From NCBI GenBank assembly GCA_964350585.1, contig CAYGKC010000002.1:7135-71134 (forward strand): a DNA stretch of 64,000 bases, given 5' to 3'. This stretch comes from JBAYJM01 sp964350585 (lineage in GTDB: Bacteria > Patescibacteriota > Patescibacteriia > 2-01-FULL-39-33). The position numbers and the translations under genes are program-made. How positions within the stretch are numbered: position 1 is the first letter of the stretch; each line of letters opens with the position of its first letter. The notes under the pieces are model-generated. The model searched no databases. It was not told where the DNA came from and worked only from the letters and a program-made list of their open reading frames with translations. Shown piece by piece: positions 7,482 to 15,215 of the stretch.

Positions 7482-7964
7482 TTATTTGAAAAGATGTATT
7501 ATCTTATCTCCCCAATTTTTTTCCCAGTTGGCGATAATAATGCCACTTACGGCAATTATCGCCCCCACTACTTGCTGGAAGGCAACGGGTTTGGCGTCCG
7601 GCAAAAAATGCGGCAAGTGTTTTACGGTCACCCCAATCAATAACAGAGTGATGATAGGGTACATGGCAGGGATAAGCGTTATCATCCCTACATTTGCGGG
7701 GGATAAGCGAATTGCTGTAAGTAGGCAGTAAAAGCCTCCAACTGACATCATTGCCATTATGGTCGCATTTACTGCTGAAGTAGTAGTGACCATTTTGTAT
7801 TGCTGCAAATTTCCCACACTAACGAGCACAGCCAGAACTACGAAAACCACAGCTTCAAAGGCTATGGTAACATTTTGGCCGTGTACATTGGTTGCTTTTG
7901 CTCCAAAGATCGAGTATGATCCCCAAAGCAACAAGGCGCCGATTGTAAAATGTACCCAATTCAT
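7482..7964 (-). CDS. EamA/DMT-family small membrane transporter
   Basis: A 160-residue protein with about five hydrophobic segments and a single EamA-type unit (LLLWGSYSIFGAKAT at the start, ATIMAMMSVGGFYCLLTAIRL in the middle, a C-terminal VVGAIIAVSGIIIANW). This matches single-domain drug/metabolite transporters that pair as dimers. It stands apart from its neighbours in three ways: visibly higher GC, a strong ribosome site (GGGGAGA) 6 bases before the ATG, and its own consensus promoter at 8021-8049. It is a one-gene cassette inserted antisense to its neighbours, possibly acquired by transfer. The substrate is unknown. Confidence 0.8.
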   Translation of the reverse strand: MNWVHFTIGALLLWGSYSIFGAKATNVHGQNVTIAFEAVVFVVLAVLVSVGNLQQYKMVTTTSAVNATIMAMMSVGGFYCLLTAIRLSPANVGMITLIPAMYPIITLLLIGVTVKHLPHFLPDAKPVAFQQVVGAIIAVSGIIIANWEKNWGDKIIHLFK

Positions 7965-8020
7965 CTTAATCTCCCCATCTCCCTAAAAAGGGATATAGTT
8001 GCCTTTACATTATTCTATTA

Positions 8021-8049
8021 ATTATAGCACATTTTATATAAAATGTCAA
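8021..8049 (-). promoter_or_regulatory. Consensus sigma-70 promoter for the EamA cassette
   Basis: On the minus strand: TTGACA (8044-8049), a 17-base spacer, then an extended TGC-TATAAT (-10 at 8021-8026). This is a perfect match to consensus and leaves a leader of about 50 bases. The flanks are shared almost exactly with the promoter at 16330-16358. Confidence 0.85.
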
Positions 8050-8095
8050 TAGTGCTTGATTTTTGTTAAGAAATCTGTTACTATAATTAAAGATT

Positions 8096-8120
8096 TGGCC
8101 AAAAGAGGCCAGACTTTTTT
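8096..8120 (+). promoter_or_regulatory. Possible attenuator in the typA leader
   Basis: A short hairpin TGGCC...GGCCA followed by a T7 tract lies between a TATAAT hexamer (8082-8087) and the typA start at 8139. It looks like a weak intrinsic terminator inside the leader. Only a 5 bp stem supports it. Confidence 0.35.
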
Positions 8121-8138
8121 TCTGAATTAAAAAAACAA

Positions 8139-9923
8139 ATGGAAATTAGAAACATCGCAATTATTGCCCACGTTGATCATGGTAAAACAGCTCTTACGGA
8201 CGCTTTGCTTAAACAGACAGGCATGGCTTCGGAAGAGTTTAGCATGGATACCAACGCTCTTGAAAAAGAGCGCGGTATTACTATTTACTCAAAAAATGCC
8301 TCAATTTTTTACAAGGGTTCCAAGATTAACATAGTTGATACCCCCGGCCATGCAGATTTCGGATCAGAGGTTGAACGTGTTTTAAGATCTATTGATGCGG
8401 TTATATTGGTGGTGGATGCGCAAGAAGGACCTATGCCTCAGACAAGGTTTGTCTTGAAAAAATCTTTGGAGTTAGGTTTAAAAGCGATAGTTGTTATAAA
8501 TAAAATTGATAAGCCGGCGGCAACTCCCGATATAGTCCAAGAAGAAGTTTACGAATTATTTTTAGATTTGGGAGCAAGTGACGAACAGCTTGATTTTCCT
8601 GTTGTCTATGCAGTTGCCAGAGATGGTATGGCAAAATTGAATTTGGAAGACAATGCAAAAGATATTATGCCTGTATTAGATATGATAATCGCTAAAGTTC
8701 AGCCTGCCAAAGCGGAAGTGGATCTTCCTTTGAGAATGCAACCTTTTAATTTAGCTTATGATGACTTTCTAGGTAGGCTTGCGATCGGCAGAGTCTATGA
8801 AGGCACTATGAAATCAGGACAGCAAGTTATTGTAAGAAAGACAAATGGAGAAACAAAAGTTGCAAAAATCAATAAAATATTTACTTTTAAGGGATTGGTT
8901 AGAGAAGAGGTAAGTGAAGCTTATGCCGGTGACATCGCAATCATTGCCGGTATTGCTGATATATTTATTGGTGAAACAATTTGTATAGATGAATCACAGG
9001 AAAAACTTCCTGCCATTTCTGTTGATGAGCCTACTATTTGCTTAAATTTTTTGGTAAACAGTTCACCGTTTGCAGGAAAAGAGGGTAAACTGGTCACTAG
9101 CAAGCAAATAAAGGAGCGTTTGCAAAAAGAGCTTGAAGTTAATGTGGGATTAAAAATTGATTTTGATTCCTCTGAATTTTTTAAAGTTTACGGCAGAGGA
9201 GAATTGCATATTGCCATTCTTATTGAAAATATGAGAAGAGAAGGTTTTGAATTGCAAGTCTCTCAGCCTCAAGTCATTATTAAAGAAGAGAATGGTCAAA
9301 AACTTGAACCGTTTGAAGAATTGACGATAGATATTCCGACGCAATATTCTGGAACAGTAATTGATAAACTTTCAAAAAGAAAAGCAAGCATGCTTAGTAT
9401 AGACCAGGAAAATGCAATTACCAGAATTATGTTTGAAATACCGACTCGAGGATTGCTCGGATACAGGGGAGAGTTTACCGTTGATACCCGAGGAGAAGGT
9501 ATTCTTTGTACCCGCGTAATAGGGTTTAAAAAATACGTAGGTGTAATTGAAAAGGATGATACCGGTTCAATGATTTCAATGGCTAACGGAAAAACTGCAG
9601 CTTACTCGCTTGATAATTTACAGAACAGGGGCGTGCTTTATGTGGGAGCAAATGCTGAAGTCTATGAGGGTATGGTAATAGGCAATGTTGCTAAAGGAAA
9701 TGACTTAACCGTTAATCCAGTCAAAGGAAAAAATCTTACAAATATGCGCGCTTCAAGCGCAGATGATGCAATTCGACTGACTCCGGCTTGGGATTTGACT
9801 TTAGAAAGAGGATTGGAAATTATGGCAGGTGACGAGTATTTGGAGATAACGCCAAAAAGCATAAGACTGCGCAAACAGGCATTAAAAGAAACAGATAGAA
9901 TAAAAGTTGCAAGAAAGGCGTAA
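8139..9923 (+). CDS. typA: Translational GTPase TypA/BipA
   Basis: A 594-residue ribosome-binding GTPase of the EF-G-related TypA family, of normal length (about 600), with roles in 50S assembly and stress adaptation. The G domain has G1 AHVDHGKT at 10-17, G2 around RGITI, G3 DTPGHADF, and G4 NKID. It is followed by a domain-2 beta barrel, EF-G-like domains III and V (RGELHIAILIENMRREGFEL; PTRGLLGYRGEF) and the TypA-specific C-terminal domain (PVKGKNLTNMRASSADDA), which distinguishes it from LepA and EF-G. It is a stand-alone gene. The hairpin at 8096 may modulate it. Confidence 0.97.
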   Translation: MEIRNIAIIAHVDHGKTALTDALLKQTGMASEEFSMDTNALEKERGITIYSKNASIFYKGSKINIVDTPGHADFGSEVERVLRSIDAVILVVDAQEGPMPQTRFVLKKSLELGLKAIVVINKIDKPAATPDIVQEEVYELFLDLGASDEQLDFPVVYAVARDGMAKLNLEDNAKDIMPVLDMIIAKVQPAKAEVDLPLRMQPFNLAYDDFLGRLAIGRVYEGTMKSGQQVIVRKTNGETKVAKINKIFTFKGLVREEVSEAYAGDIAIIAGIADIFIGETICIDESQEKLPAISVDEPTICLNFLVNSSPFAGKEGKLVTSKQIKERLQKELEVNVGLKIDFDSSEFFKVYGRGELHIAILIENMRREGFELQVSQPQVIIKEENGQKLEPFEELTIDIPTQYSGTVIDKLSKRKASMLSIDQENAITRIMFEIPTRGLLGYRGEFTVDTRGEGILCTRVIGFKKYVGVIEKDDTGSMISMANGKTAAYSLDNLQNRGVLYVGANAEVYEGMVIGNVAKGNDLTVNPVKGKNLTNMRASSADDAIRLTPAWDLTLERGLEIMAGDEYLEITPKSIRLRKQALKETDRIKVARKA

Positions 9924-9948
9924 AAAAAGCTCATACGTAATGAGCTTT
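9922..9948 (-). terminator. Terminator of the 70-residue basic gene
   Basis: Perfect 9 bp stem AAAGCTCAT / ATGAGCTTT. On the minus strand it runs into a T7 tract, while the plus-strand tail is weaker. The TGA stop of the minus-strand gene lies inside the hairpin. Confidence 0.75.
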
Positions 9949-10143
9949 AATCTTGTGCAATTTTCCTGTCGGTTTATTCTCAAATTTCTCGATAAGCTCG
10001 ATGTCCTTCTGAAGGCTTTTTCTCATTTTACTACAAAATCTCTGTAGTTGCTTGCTCGGTTTTCTCTTTGGTAGGGGCTTTTCGTTTTCCAATAAATCAC
10101 GCACAAGACGTTTTTGCCAGCTATTGTTTTTTTTCATTTTCAA
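9931..10143 (-). CDS. Hypothetical small basic protein
   Basis: A 70-residue Lys/Arg-rich protein with no recognised family, mostly helical by composition. Support for it being real: a near-perfect ribosome site AAGGAGGA seven bases before the first ATG, and a terminator that overlaps the stop codon. A second in-frame ATG two codons later is possible. Its strong basic charge suggests RNA or DNA binding, but this is inference. It is divergent from the HU gene, with the two promoters in between. Confidence 0.55.
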   Translation of the reverse strand: MKMKKNNSWQKRLVRDLLENEKPLPKRKPSKQLQRFCSKMRKSLQKDIELIEKFENKPTGKLHKIKAHYV

Positions 10144-10193
10144 ATCCTCCTTGTAAAAATAATAACACTTATTTTTTATTTATTGAAATTTAA

Positions 10194-10222
10194 TTGATTT
10201 TCCTTTACTTTTCTTATATAAT
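10194..10222 (+). promoter_or_regulatory. Promoter of the HU gene
   Basis: TTGATT (10194-10199), 17-base spacer, perfect TATAAT (10217-10222). The roughly 78-base leader contains GGCTGT...ACAGCC arms (about 10236-10272) that could form a hairpin. Confidence 0.65.
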
Positions 10223-10306
10223 TTAAATAAGTAAGGGCTGTGGAAAACTATTGGTTAAAACCGGTTTAAACAGCCGTCACCTTAATAATAAAAATTAACA
10301 AAGATT

Positions 10307-10588
10307 ATGGCTAAAATGACCAAGTCTCAAATTTTGAGCACACTTGCAGATTCTACAGGAATTGCAAAGAAGGACGTAGTAGCAGTCATGGACAAGCTTA
10401 CATCCATGGCATACGTAGAAGTTAAGAAAAATGGTGAGTTTGTTGTTCCAGGTATTGGTAAATTAGTTAAGGTTAATCGAAAAGCCAGAGAAGGCAGAAA
10501 TCCAGCTACAGGCGAAACAATCAAGATTCCTGCTAAAACAGTTGTAAAATTCAGAGTTGCAAAAGCAGCAAAAGAAGCTGTATTATAA
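10307..10588 (+). CDS. HU-family DNA-binding protein
   Basis: A 93-residue nucleoid protein of standard HU/IHF length. It opens with the two-helix dimerisation region (MTKSQILSTLADSTGIAKKD), followed by the beta-arm region with the signature GKLVKVNRKAREGRNPATGE and the DNA-intercalating Pro of RNPATG, and ends KFRVAKAAKEAVL. It would bend and compact DNA as a dimer. It has its own promoter and leader. The scaffold gap starts 7 bases after the stop, so downstream context is lost. Confidence 0.95.
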   Translation: MAKMTKSQILSTLADSTGIAKKDVVAVMDKLTSMAYVEVKKNGEFVVPGIGKLVKVNRKAREGRNPATGETIKIPAKTVVKFRVAKAAKEAVL

Positions 10589-10595
10589 AAACATT

Positions 10596-10695
10596 NNNNN
10601 NNNNNNNNNNNNNNNNNNNNNNNNNNNNNNNNNNNNNNNNNNNNNNNNNNNNNNNNNNNNNNNNNNNNNNNNNNNNNNNNNNNNNNNNNNNNNNN
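10596..10695. other. Assembly gap (100 N)
   Basis: Exactly 100 N, the usual placeholder for a scaffold join of unknown size. I see no shared sequence on the two sides, unlike the gap at 31708. Confidence 0.99.
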
Positions 10696-10722
10696 ATTTT
10701 TCATTATAAATCTAAATTTATT

Positions 10723-12051
10723 ATGTCAAATCTTCCTCAAAAAGCTTGGGTCGTTACCGTAGATATGGGATATGGACATCAACGCGCAGCTTACCCTTTA
10801 AAGGAAATAGCTTATGGCAAAATAATTACCGCCAATAATTATACAGGCATACCTCAAAAAGATAAAATGATTTGGGAAGGCAGTAGGGCTTTTTATGAAT
10901 TTATTTCAAGGTTTAAACGTATCCCTCTGATTGGAGAAGCTGCTTTTGATTTATATGATAAGTTTCAGGCTATCCCCCAGTTTTATCCTAAAAGAGACTT
11001 GTCTAAATCAAATATACAGCTAGAGCAGACTTTTAGGCTTTTTAAAAAACAACAGTGGGGAAAGCATTTGTTTGATAAGTTGGCAAAAAAGCCTCTGCCA
11101 TTTGTTACGACATTTTTTATTACTTCAATGATGGCGGAATTTTATAACTATCCCGGTGAAATTTATTGCGTATTGTGCGATGCTGACATTAGCAGGACTT
11201 GGGTTCCTCCAAAACCCAAAGAAAGCAGGATAATTTATTTAGCATCAAATAAAAGGGTTATGGAGAGGCTTAAATTGTATGGTGTAAGGCCTGAAAAAAT
11301 TTATTTGACCGGTTTTCCTTTGCCGGATGAAAATGTCGGCGATGATTTGAGCAGAGTCAAGCAGGACTTGGGCAGAAGGTTGATCCACCTTGATCCGCAA
11401 AAGATTTTTATCTCTCAGTACAGGCATTCTTTACAGCCAACTTTCAGGGATAAATTAAAACTAAAGCAATCAAGGCCTCTTACAATTACTTTCTGCGTCG
11501 GAGGAGCCGGTGCTCAAAGAGAGTTGGGAATTGAAATAGCAAAAAGCTTAAGCAAGGAGATAAAAGAAGGAAAAATAAAATTGAATTTGGTCGCAGGAAT
11601 AAATAAGGATGTATCGAAATATTTTCAAAATGAAATTGGCGTTTTAAAACTAAAAAATTCCAAAAATGTTTCGGTCCTTTATGAGCCGACAAAAAACAAT
11701 TATTTCAGGAGTTTTAATAAATGTTTGAGAAATACTGATATTTTATGGACAAAGCCGAGTGAATTATCATTTTATTGCGCCTTGGGTTTGCCGATAATTA
11801 TTGCGCCACCCATAGGTTCGCAAGAAATATTCAATCAAAAGTGGCTTCTTTCGATCGGTGCCGGCATAAATCAAGAAGATCCCAAATATGCAAAAGAATG
11901 GCTTTGGGATTGGATTGCTTCCGGATGGTTGGCTGAAGCGGCAATGGAAGGATTTGTTGAAGCGCCAAGGTATGGCACTTACAATGTGGAAAAAATTATT
12001 TTCCATAAATATTCTGAAACTAAAAATGTAAAAACAGTTTTGCAGTATTAA
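10723..12051 (+). CDS. MurG/Ugt-like GT-B glycosyltransferase-type protein
   Basis: A 442-residue cytosolic protein whose N-terminus AWVVTVDMGYGHQRAAYPL carries the GxGH-x-AA loop of MurG and diacylglycerol glucosyltransferases. A C-terminal segment (ILWTKPSELSFYCALGLPIIIAPPIGSQE, about residues 345-373) resembles the sugar-nucleotide-binding site of GT-B enzymes. The central VPPKPKESRIIYLASNKRVMERLKLYGVRPEKIYLTGFP block also fits this fold. I infer transfer of a sugar to a lipid or wall precursor. It is not MurG itself, because the length and spacing differ. It is followed after one base by the SpoU methyltransferase gene. Confidence 0.62.
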   Translation: MSNLPQKAWVVTVDMGYGHQRAAYPLKEIAYGKIITANNYTGIPQKDKMIWEGSRAFYEFISRFKRIPLIGEAAFDLYDKFQAIPQFYPKRDLSKSNIQLEQTFRLFKKQQWGKHLFDKLAKKPLPFVTTFFITSMMAEFYNYPGEIYCVLCDADISRTWVPPKPKESRIIYLASNKRVMERLKLYGVRPEKIYLTGFPLPDENVGDDLSRVKQDLGRRLIHLDPQKIFISQYRHSLQPTFRDKLKLKQSRPLTITFCVGGAGAQRELGIEIAKSLSKEIKEGKIKLNLVAGINKDVSKYFQNEIGVLKLKNSKNVSVLYEPTKNNYFRSFNKCLRNTDILWTKPSELSFYCALGLPIIIAPPIGSQEIFNQKWLLSIGAGINQEDPKYAKEWLWDWIASGWLAEAAMEGFVEAPRYGTYNVEKIIFHKYSETKNVKTVLQY

Positions 12052-12052
12052 T

Positions 12053-12502
12053 ATGAAGGATTTATATGTCATTTGTGACAATATCAGGAGCTTATATAAT
12101 GTAGGCTCCGTTTTTCGTACCAGTGATGCTTTGGGTGTAAGAAAAATATTCCTGTGTGGCATTACCGGCACTCCGGAACAAAGTGGCTTGAAAAAAGTTT
12201 CTTTGGGTGCCGAGAATTCCATCGAATGGGAATATTATAAACAAACTTGGAGACTTGTGGATAAGCTAAAAAAAGAGGGCATAAAAATTATTTCCCTAGA
12301 ACTTTCTGCTAAAAGTATAAATATTAAAAATTTAAGGCCAAAATTTCCCTGTGCCATTGTTTTGGGAAACGAAGTAACGGGAATTTCTGAAGCGATATTG
12401 AAAAGGTCAGACTATATTGTTAAAATTCCCATGAGAGGAATAAAAGAATCGCTTAACGTTTCTGTCGCTTTCGGTATTGCGGCCCATAATATACTTAAAT
12501 AA
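12053..12502 (+). CDS. SpoU/TrmH-family RNA 2'-O-methyltransferase
   Basis: A 149-residue SPOUT methyltransferase consisting of the catalytic domain alone. The three SpoU motifs are clear: motif 1 NIRSLYNVGSVFRTSDA (residues 10-26), motif 2 AIVLGNEVTGIS (about 102-113) and motif 3 IPMRGIKESLNVSVAFGIA (about 125-143), which form the trefoil knot and SAM pocket. It would methylate a ribose in tRNA or rRNA. The lack of an N-terminal substrate-binding domain resembles TrmL-sized enzymes. It starts one base after the preceding gene, so the two are translationally close. Confidence 0.9.
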   Translation: MKDLYVICDNIRSLYNVGSVFRTSDALGVRKIFLCGITGTPEQSGLKKVSLGAENSIEWEYYKQTWRLVDKLKKEGIKIISLELSAKSINIKNLRPKFPCAIVLGNEVTGISEAILKRSDYIVKIPMRGIKESLNVSVAFGIAAHNILK

Positions 12503-12503
12503 T

Positions 12504-13298
12504 ATGATCAATATTGAAAAAAAATCAAAAATCACAGAACCGACTCCTGAGGCAGATAAAGAATATGAGATTTTGGCAAGAATTTCATTAGTCGAAAAAG
12601 ATATAGCTGAATTTCGTGATTCTCCGGAATTTAAATTGCTTAAACCCCTGGACGTTTATTTTGAACAAGAAAAAAATCTTATAGAAGCCATGGCAACTCT
12701 TGTTTTACGTCTTGAAAGTAAACTTATAGAGTACGATACTGTTATTGGAGATGATGTAAGTGGCAGGTTAATGGCGATGTTTTTAAGGAGAGTAATAAAA
12801 AATCTTAAAGTCGATAAAAAAAGCCCGAACACATTTTTTGTAGCTGCCGGTAGGCTTAAGAGTGATGCTAGTAAATCTAAAATTGAAAACTTTTTTGAAA
12901 CTAAAAAAGAAAGTCTTGGAAAAGTTTTATTGGTTACAGAATATATTAGCAGTGGCAAAGGCATAAATTTGTTACTAGAAATAATTGAAAATGTTGGAAT
13001 TGATTTTGATTTGTCAGCCTTATCTATTTGTTATAATCTTGATTACTATCAACAGGAATTTCCTCTTATCAGTAAAAGATTGTTTTATGGCTGTATTGGT
13101 CAAACAGGATTTTACTTTTATAATCGAAAATACTTGACCGGAGTTAAAAAAGATGCGGATAAAGAGCATTCCATAAGAGATACTGAGCCTCATACTTATG
13201 CAACTGATAGTTTGCAACAAGACAGAAAAGACATTCGAAAATGTTTAAATAGTTTGGCTGATTTTATTTGTGAAAAAATTTTAAAAAAAGAAAATTAA
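12504..13298 (+). CDS. Phosphoribosyltransferase-fold protein, function unknown
   Basis: A 264-residue protein, taking the ATG at 12504 just after the preceding stop. The block VLLVTEYISSGKGI (about residues 143-156) matches the PRPP-binding loop pattern of type I phosphoribosyltransferases (usually VLLVDDVITTGGT). The earlier block VIGDDVSGRLMAMFLRR resembles the strand-loop-helix that opens the fold. The first acidic pair of the loop is T-E rather than D-D. Known purine or pyrimidine salvage enzymes have recognisable hoods that I do not see here, so the substrate is open and loss of catalysis is possible. It is the last gene of a three-gene run before tRNA-Pro. Confidence 0.55.
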   Translation: MINIEKKSKITEPTPEADKEYEILARISLVEKDIAEFRDSPEFKLLKPLDVYFEQEKNLIEAMATLVLRLESKLIEYDTVIGDDVSGRLMAMFLRRVIKNLKVDKKSPNTFFVAAGRLKSDASKSKIENFFETKKESLGKVLLVTEYISSGKGINLLLEIIENVGIDFDLSALSICYNLDYYQQEFPLISKRLFYGCIGQTGFYFYNRKYLTGVKKDADKEHSIRDTEPHTYATDSLQQDRKDIRKCLNSLADFICEKILKKEN

Positions 13299-13326
13299 TT
13301 TTGTGGAATTGCTATATTTCAATTTT

Positions 13327-13400
13327 AGTAATATAGCGCAGTTGGCTAGCGCGCGTCGTTCGGGACGGCGAGGTCGCCGGTTCAAATCCGGCTATCCCGA
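13327..13400 (+). tRNA. tRNA-Pro (anticodon CGG) with mismatched acceptor stem
   Basis: The D arm (GCGC/GCGC), anticodon arm (CGTCG/CGGCG, loop TTCGGGA, anticodon CGG), T arm (GCCGG TTCAAAT CCGGC), 3' acceptor strand TATCCCG and discriminator A are those of a normal tRNA-Pro. The 5' acceptor strand should read CGGGATA but is AGTAATA, leaving mismatches at positions 1, 3 and 4. The bases TTTTAGTAAT just here are repeated at 13403-13412, and CGGGATGTAG, which would pair with the 3' strand, lies at 13425-13434. It may be a damaged gene, an edited or permuted tRNA, or an assembly error. Confidence 0.7.
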
Positions 13401-13460
13401 TTTTTTAGTAATTCGATTAAGGAGCGGGATGTAGTCCTATTTTTTAAGAGGTTAAATATA

Positions 13461-13489
13461 AAATAACCATTAATTTTGGTTATTTTTTG
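13461..13489 (+). terminator. Rho-independent terminator
   Basis: Stem AAATAACCA / TGGTTATTT with a 7-base loop and T6 tail, between tRNA-Pro and the next cassette. Confidence 0.7.
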
Positions 13490-13531
13490 TTTAAATTTAA
13501 ATAAAATATAATTAAATATGAATTAAAACAC

Positions 13532-13560
13532 TTGACAAAATTGAATATATTAGATAAAAT
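13532..13560 (+). promoter_or_regulatory. Promoter of the 161-residue cassette gene
   Basis: TTGACA (13532-13537), 17-base spacer, TAAAAT (13555-13560). The leader of about 120 bases carries a hairpin GTTTGC...GCAAAC at 13565-13586. Confidence 0.75.
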
Positions 13561-13687
13561 GCTATGTTTGCTGTAGTTTTGCAAACCTCAAAAAAATCGG
13601 AACCGGGCTGCAATCTTGTTCCATTAAAATAGCGGGAAACTTGGGAGCTCTATTACGAGAAAAAAAGGAGAGTAGAAAGGCGCAGAA

Positions 13688-14173
13688 ATGAACGCACTTG
13701 CAGCAGTTTTCCATGGGGGAAAAAGTAGTTGCAGTGCAGTACAGTGGTTGAAAAATTTGAAGTCCCAGGATGCTCAACTGGATTTGAGAGAGTTCAAAAT
13801 GTCTTGGTTCGATATGGTCTGCCTTTTTAAGCTTAATGGGGGAAGGGTAGAGCCAGTTTTGGCCGAGATGGAATTCAATAACGAGAATCCAATTGGGAGA
13901 ATTTGGGCAAGGGAGCTTCGTCATAGCGTTAGTAACGATATGCTTGATGAGTTTCCGGCAGTTGATATGCCAGAATTTCTGGCTTTCGGAATAAAGCACT
14001 TTAAAAATCTTCACAACCTGGGAGTAATTACAACTTCGAAATTATTTTATTTCGGAGCGATTATTCCTCCTATGGTTCCAGTGATAGACGGAAAAGCGAG
14101 AGGCGGGCCGGTAATTACGTTGGTCAGGCCTTTCTGGAATTGGAGTGCAAAGACAATTGTTCTTTATCGATGA
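13688..14173 (+). CDS. Hypothetical cassette protein
   Basis: A 161-residue protein with no family I recognise. It has no signal peptide. The C-terminal third contains a moderately hydrophobic stretch (LFYFGAIIPPMVPVIDG). It is carried by a complete expression cassette: a TTGACA-17-TAAAAT promoter, a long leader, a purine-rich ribosome site (GAAAGG) and its own terminator. GC content is visibly higher than in the flanking genes, and codon choice (many G/C third bases) also differs, so transfer from another organism is plausible. The antisense frame is open too but lacks such signals. Confidence 0.6.
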   Translation: MNALAAVFHGGKSSCSAVQWLKNLKSQDAQLDLREFKMSWFDMVCLFKLNGGRVEPVLAEMEFNNENPIGRIWARELRHSVSNDMLDEFPAVDMPEFLAFGIKHFKNLHNLGVITTSKLFYFGAIIPPMVPVIDGKARGGPVITLVRPFWNWSAKTIVLYR

Positions 14174-14179
14174 ATTATT

Positions 14180-14218
14180 CGGATAGCGCAGGCAACTGCT
14201 CGCGCTATCCGTTTTTTT
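14180..14218 (+). terminator. Rho-independent terminator of the cassette
   Basis: Perfect 10 bp stem CGGATAGCGC / GCGCTATCCG with a 12-base loop and T7 tail. Confidence 0.9.
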
Positions 14219-14273
14219 ATTGATAAAATAAATTAAAATTGGTAACATTATATAAAACAGTAACAATAAAAAA

Positions 14274-15170
14274 ATGAAAATTCTTATTATCGGCAACGGG
14301 TTTGTTGGAAGCAGGTGCGCAGGGAAATGGCCTGATGCTGTCGTTTCTTCTAAAATGATAAATAATGTTGAGGATGCTTTAGAAATTTTAGATGAGTATA
14401 ATCCCGAAGTTGTTTTAAATGCCGCAGGAACTGTCGGCAAGCCGAATGTTGATTGGTGCGATGATCATCAGTTTGAAACTTTTTTTGGCAACATTATTCT
14501 TCCGATATTTATAGCGCAGGCTTGCGCCAAGAAAAACGTTTATCTCTTGCATATCGGTTCAGGTTGTATTTTTTATGGCCAGTCTCCTGATTTAAAAGGT
14601 TGGAAAGAAGATGATTTTGCAAATCCTTCAGTCACTTACTCTAGAGCAAAATACGCGGCAGACTTGGCATTAAGTATGTTGCCAAATGTCGGAATTGCCA
14701 GGATAAGAATGCCGATGGATTGCATTCCCTTTTCGGGCAATATTATTGATAAGTTGGCTTCTTACAAAAAAATTGTTGATGTAGAAAACAGTTTGACTAT
14801 AATTGAAGATATGATTGATGTTTTTCGTCAACTTTTGGAAAAACAAGCAAGTGGCATTTTCCATGTTACAAACCCCGGAAGCATAAAACATCGAGAGATT
14901 ATTCAAATGTACAAGGAATTGGTTGATTCTAATTACACAACTGAGTTCATACCCGAAGAAGAAATGGTAAAGCAGGGACTCACGCAAAAAAAGCGTTCAA
15001 CTAATATCTTGCAATCAGATAATTTGGCAAAATATGGAATTGAGATGCGGTCGGCCAAAGAAGCGGCGCGTGATTGCATGGTAAAATATGCAAAATTAAA
15101 ACAGGAGAAAGAAAAGGAAAATTTTGGGTTTACTGAAGACGTTGCTTCTGTTGTTATTGACGCTTCTTAA
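14274..15170 (+). CDS. RmlD-like NAD(P)-dependent sugar reductase/epimerase
   Basis: A 298-residue short-chain dehydrogenase of the extended, RmlD-like type. The dinucleotide-binding loop is GNGFVGS (residues 7-13), the mid-domain block VVLNAAGTVGKPNVDWC follows, and the catalytic Tyr-x3-Lys is YSRAK (about 123-127) after a Ser-Gly-Cys block (HIGSGCIFYG) that supplies the third residue. RmlD reduces dTDP-4-keto-L-rhamnose, but the substrate here is not certain. It is followed 46 bases later by uppS, in keeping with envelope polysaccharide work. Confidence 0.75.
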   Translation: MKILIIGNGFVGSRCAGKWPDAVVSSKMINNVEDALEILDEYNPEVVLNAAGTVGKPNVDWCDDHQFETFFGNIILPIFIAQACAKKNVYLLHIGSGCIFYGQSPDLKGWKEDDFANPSVTYSRAKYAADLALSMLPNVGIARIRMPMDCIPFSGNIIDKLASYKKIVDVENSLTIIEDMIDVFRQLLEKQASGIFHVTNPGSIKHREIIQMYKELVDSNYTTEFIPEEEMVKQGLTQKKRSTNILQSDNLAKYGIEMRSAKEAARDCMVKYAKLKQEKEKENFGFTEDVASVVIDAS

Positions 15171-15215
15171 AATTAATTCTAAAATTAATTGAGGTAAAAA
15201 AAATAAGTAACGAAA

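Noticed and set aside
10327..10704. Minus-strand open frame opposite HU that reaches into the N run
   Set aside because: It is the antisense shadow of the HU gene and only stays open because N codons are not stops.
13562..14014. Minus-strand 150-codon frame opposite the cassette gene
   Set aside because: No ribosome site or promoter. The plus-strand gene has a promoter, ribosome site and terminator.
13300..14220. tRNA-Pro locus as the attachment site of an integrated element
   Set aside because: Integration normally duplicates a tRNA 3' end and brings an integrase. Here the 5' end is altered, the repeat is only 10 bases and no integrase is present.
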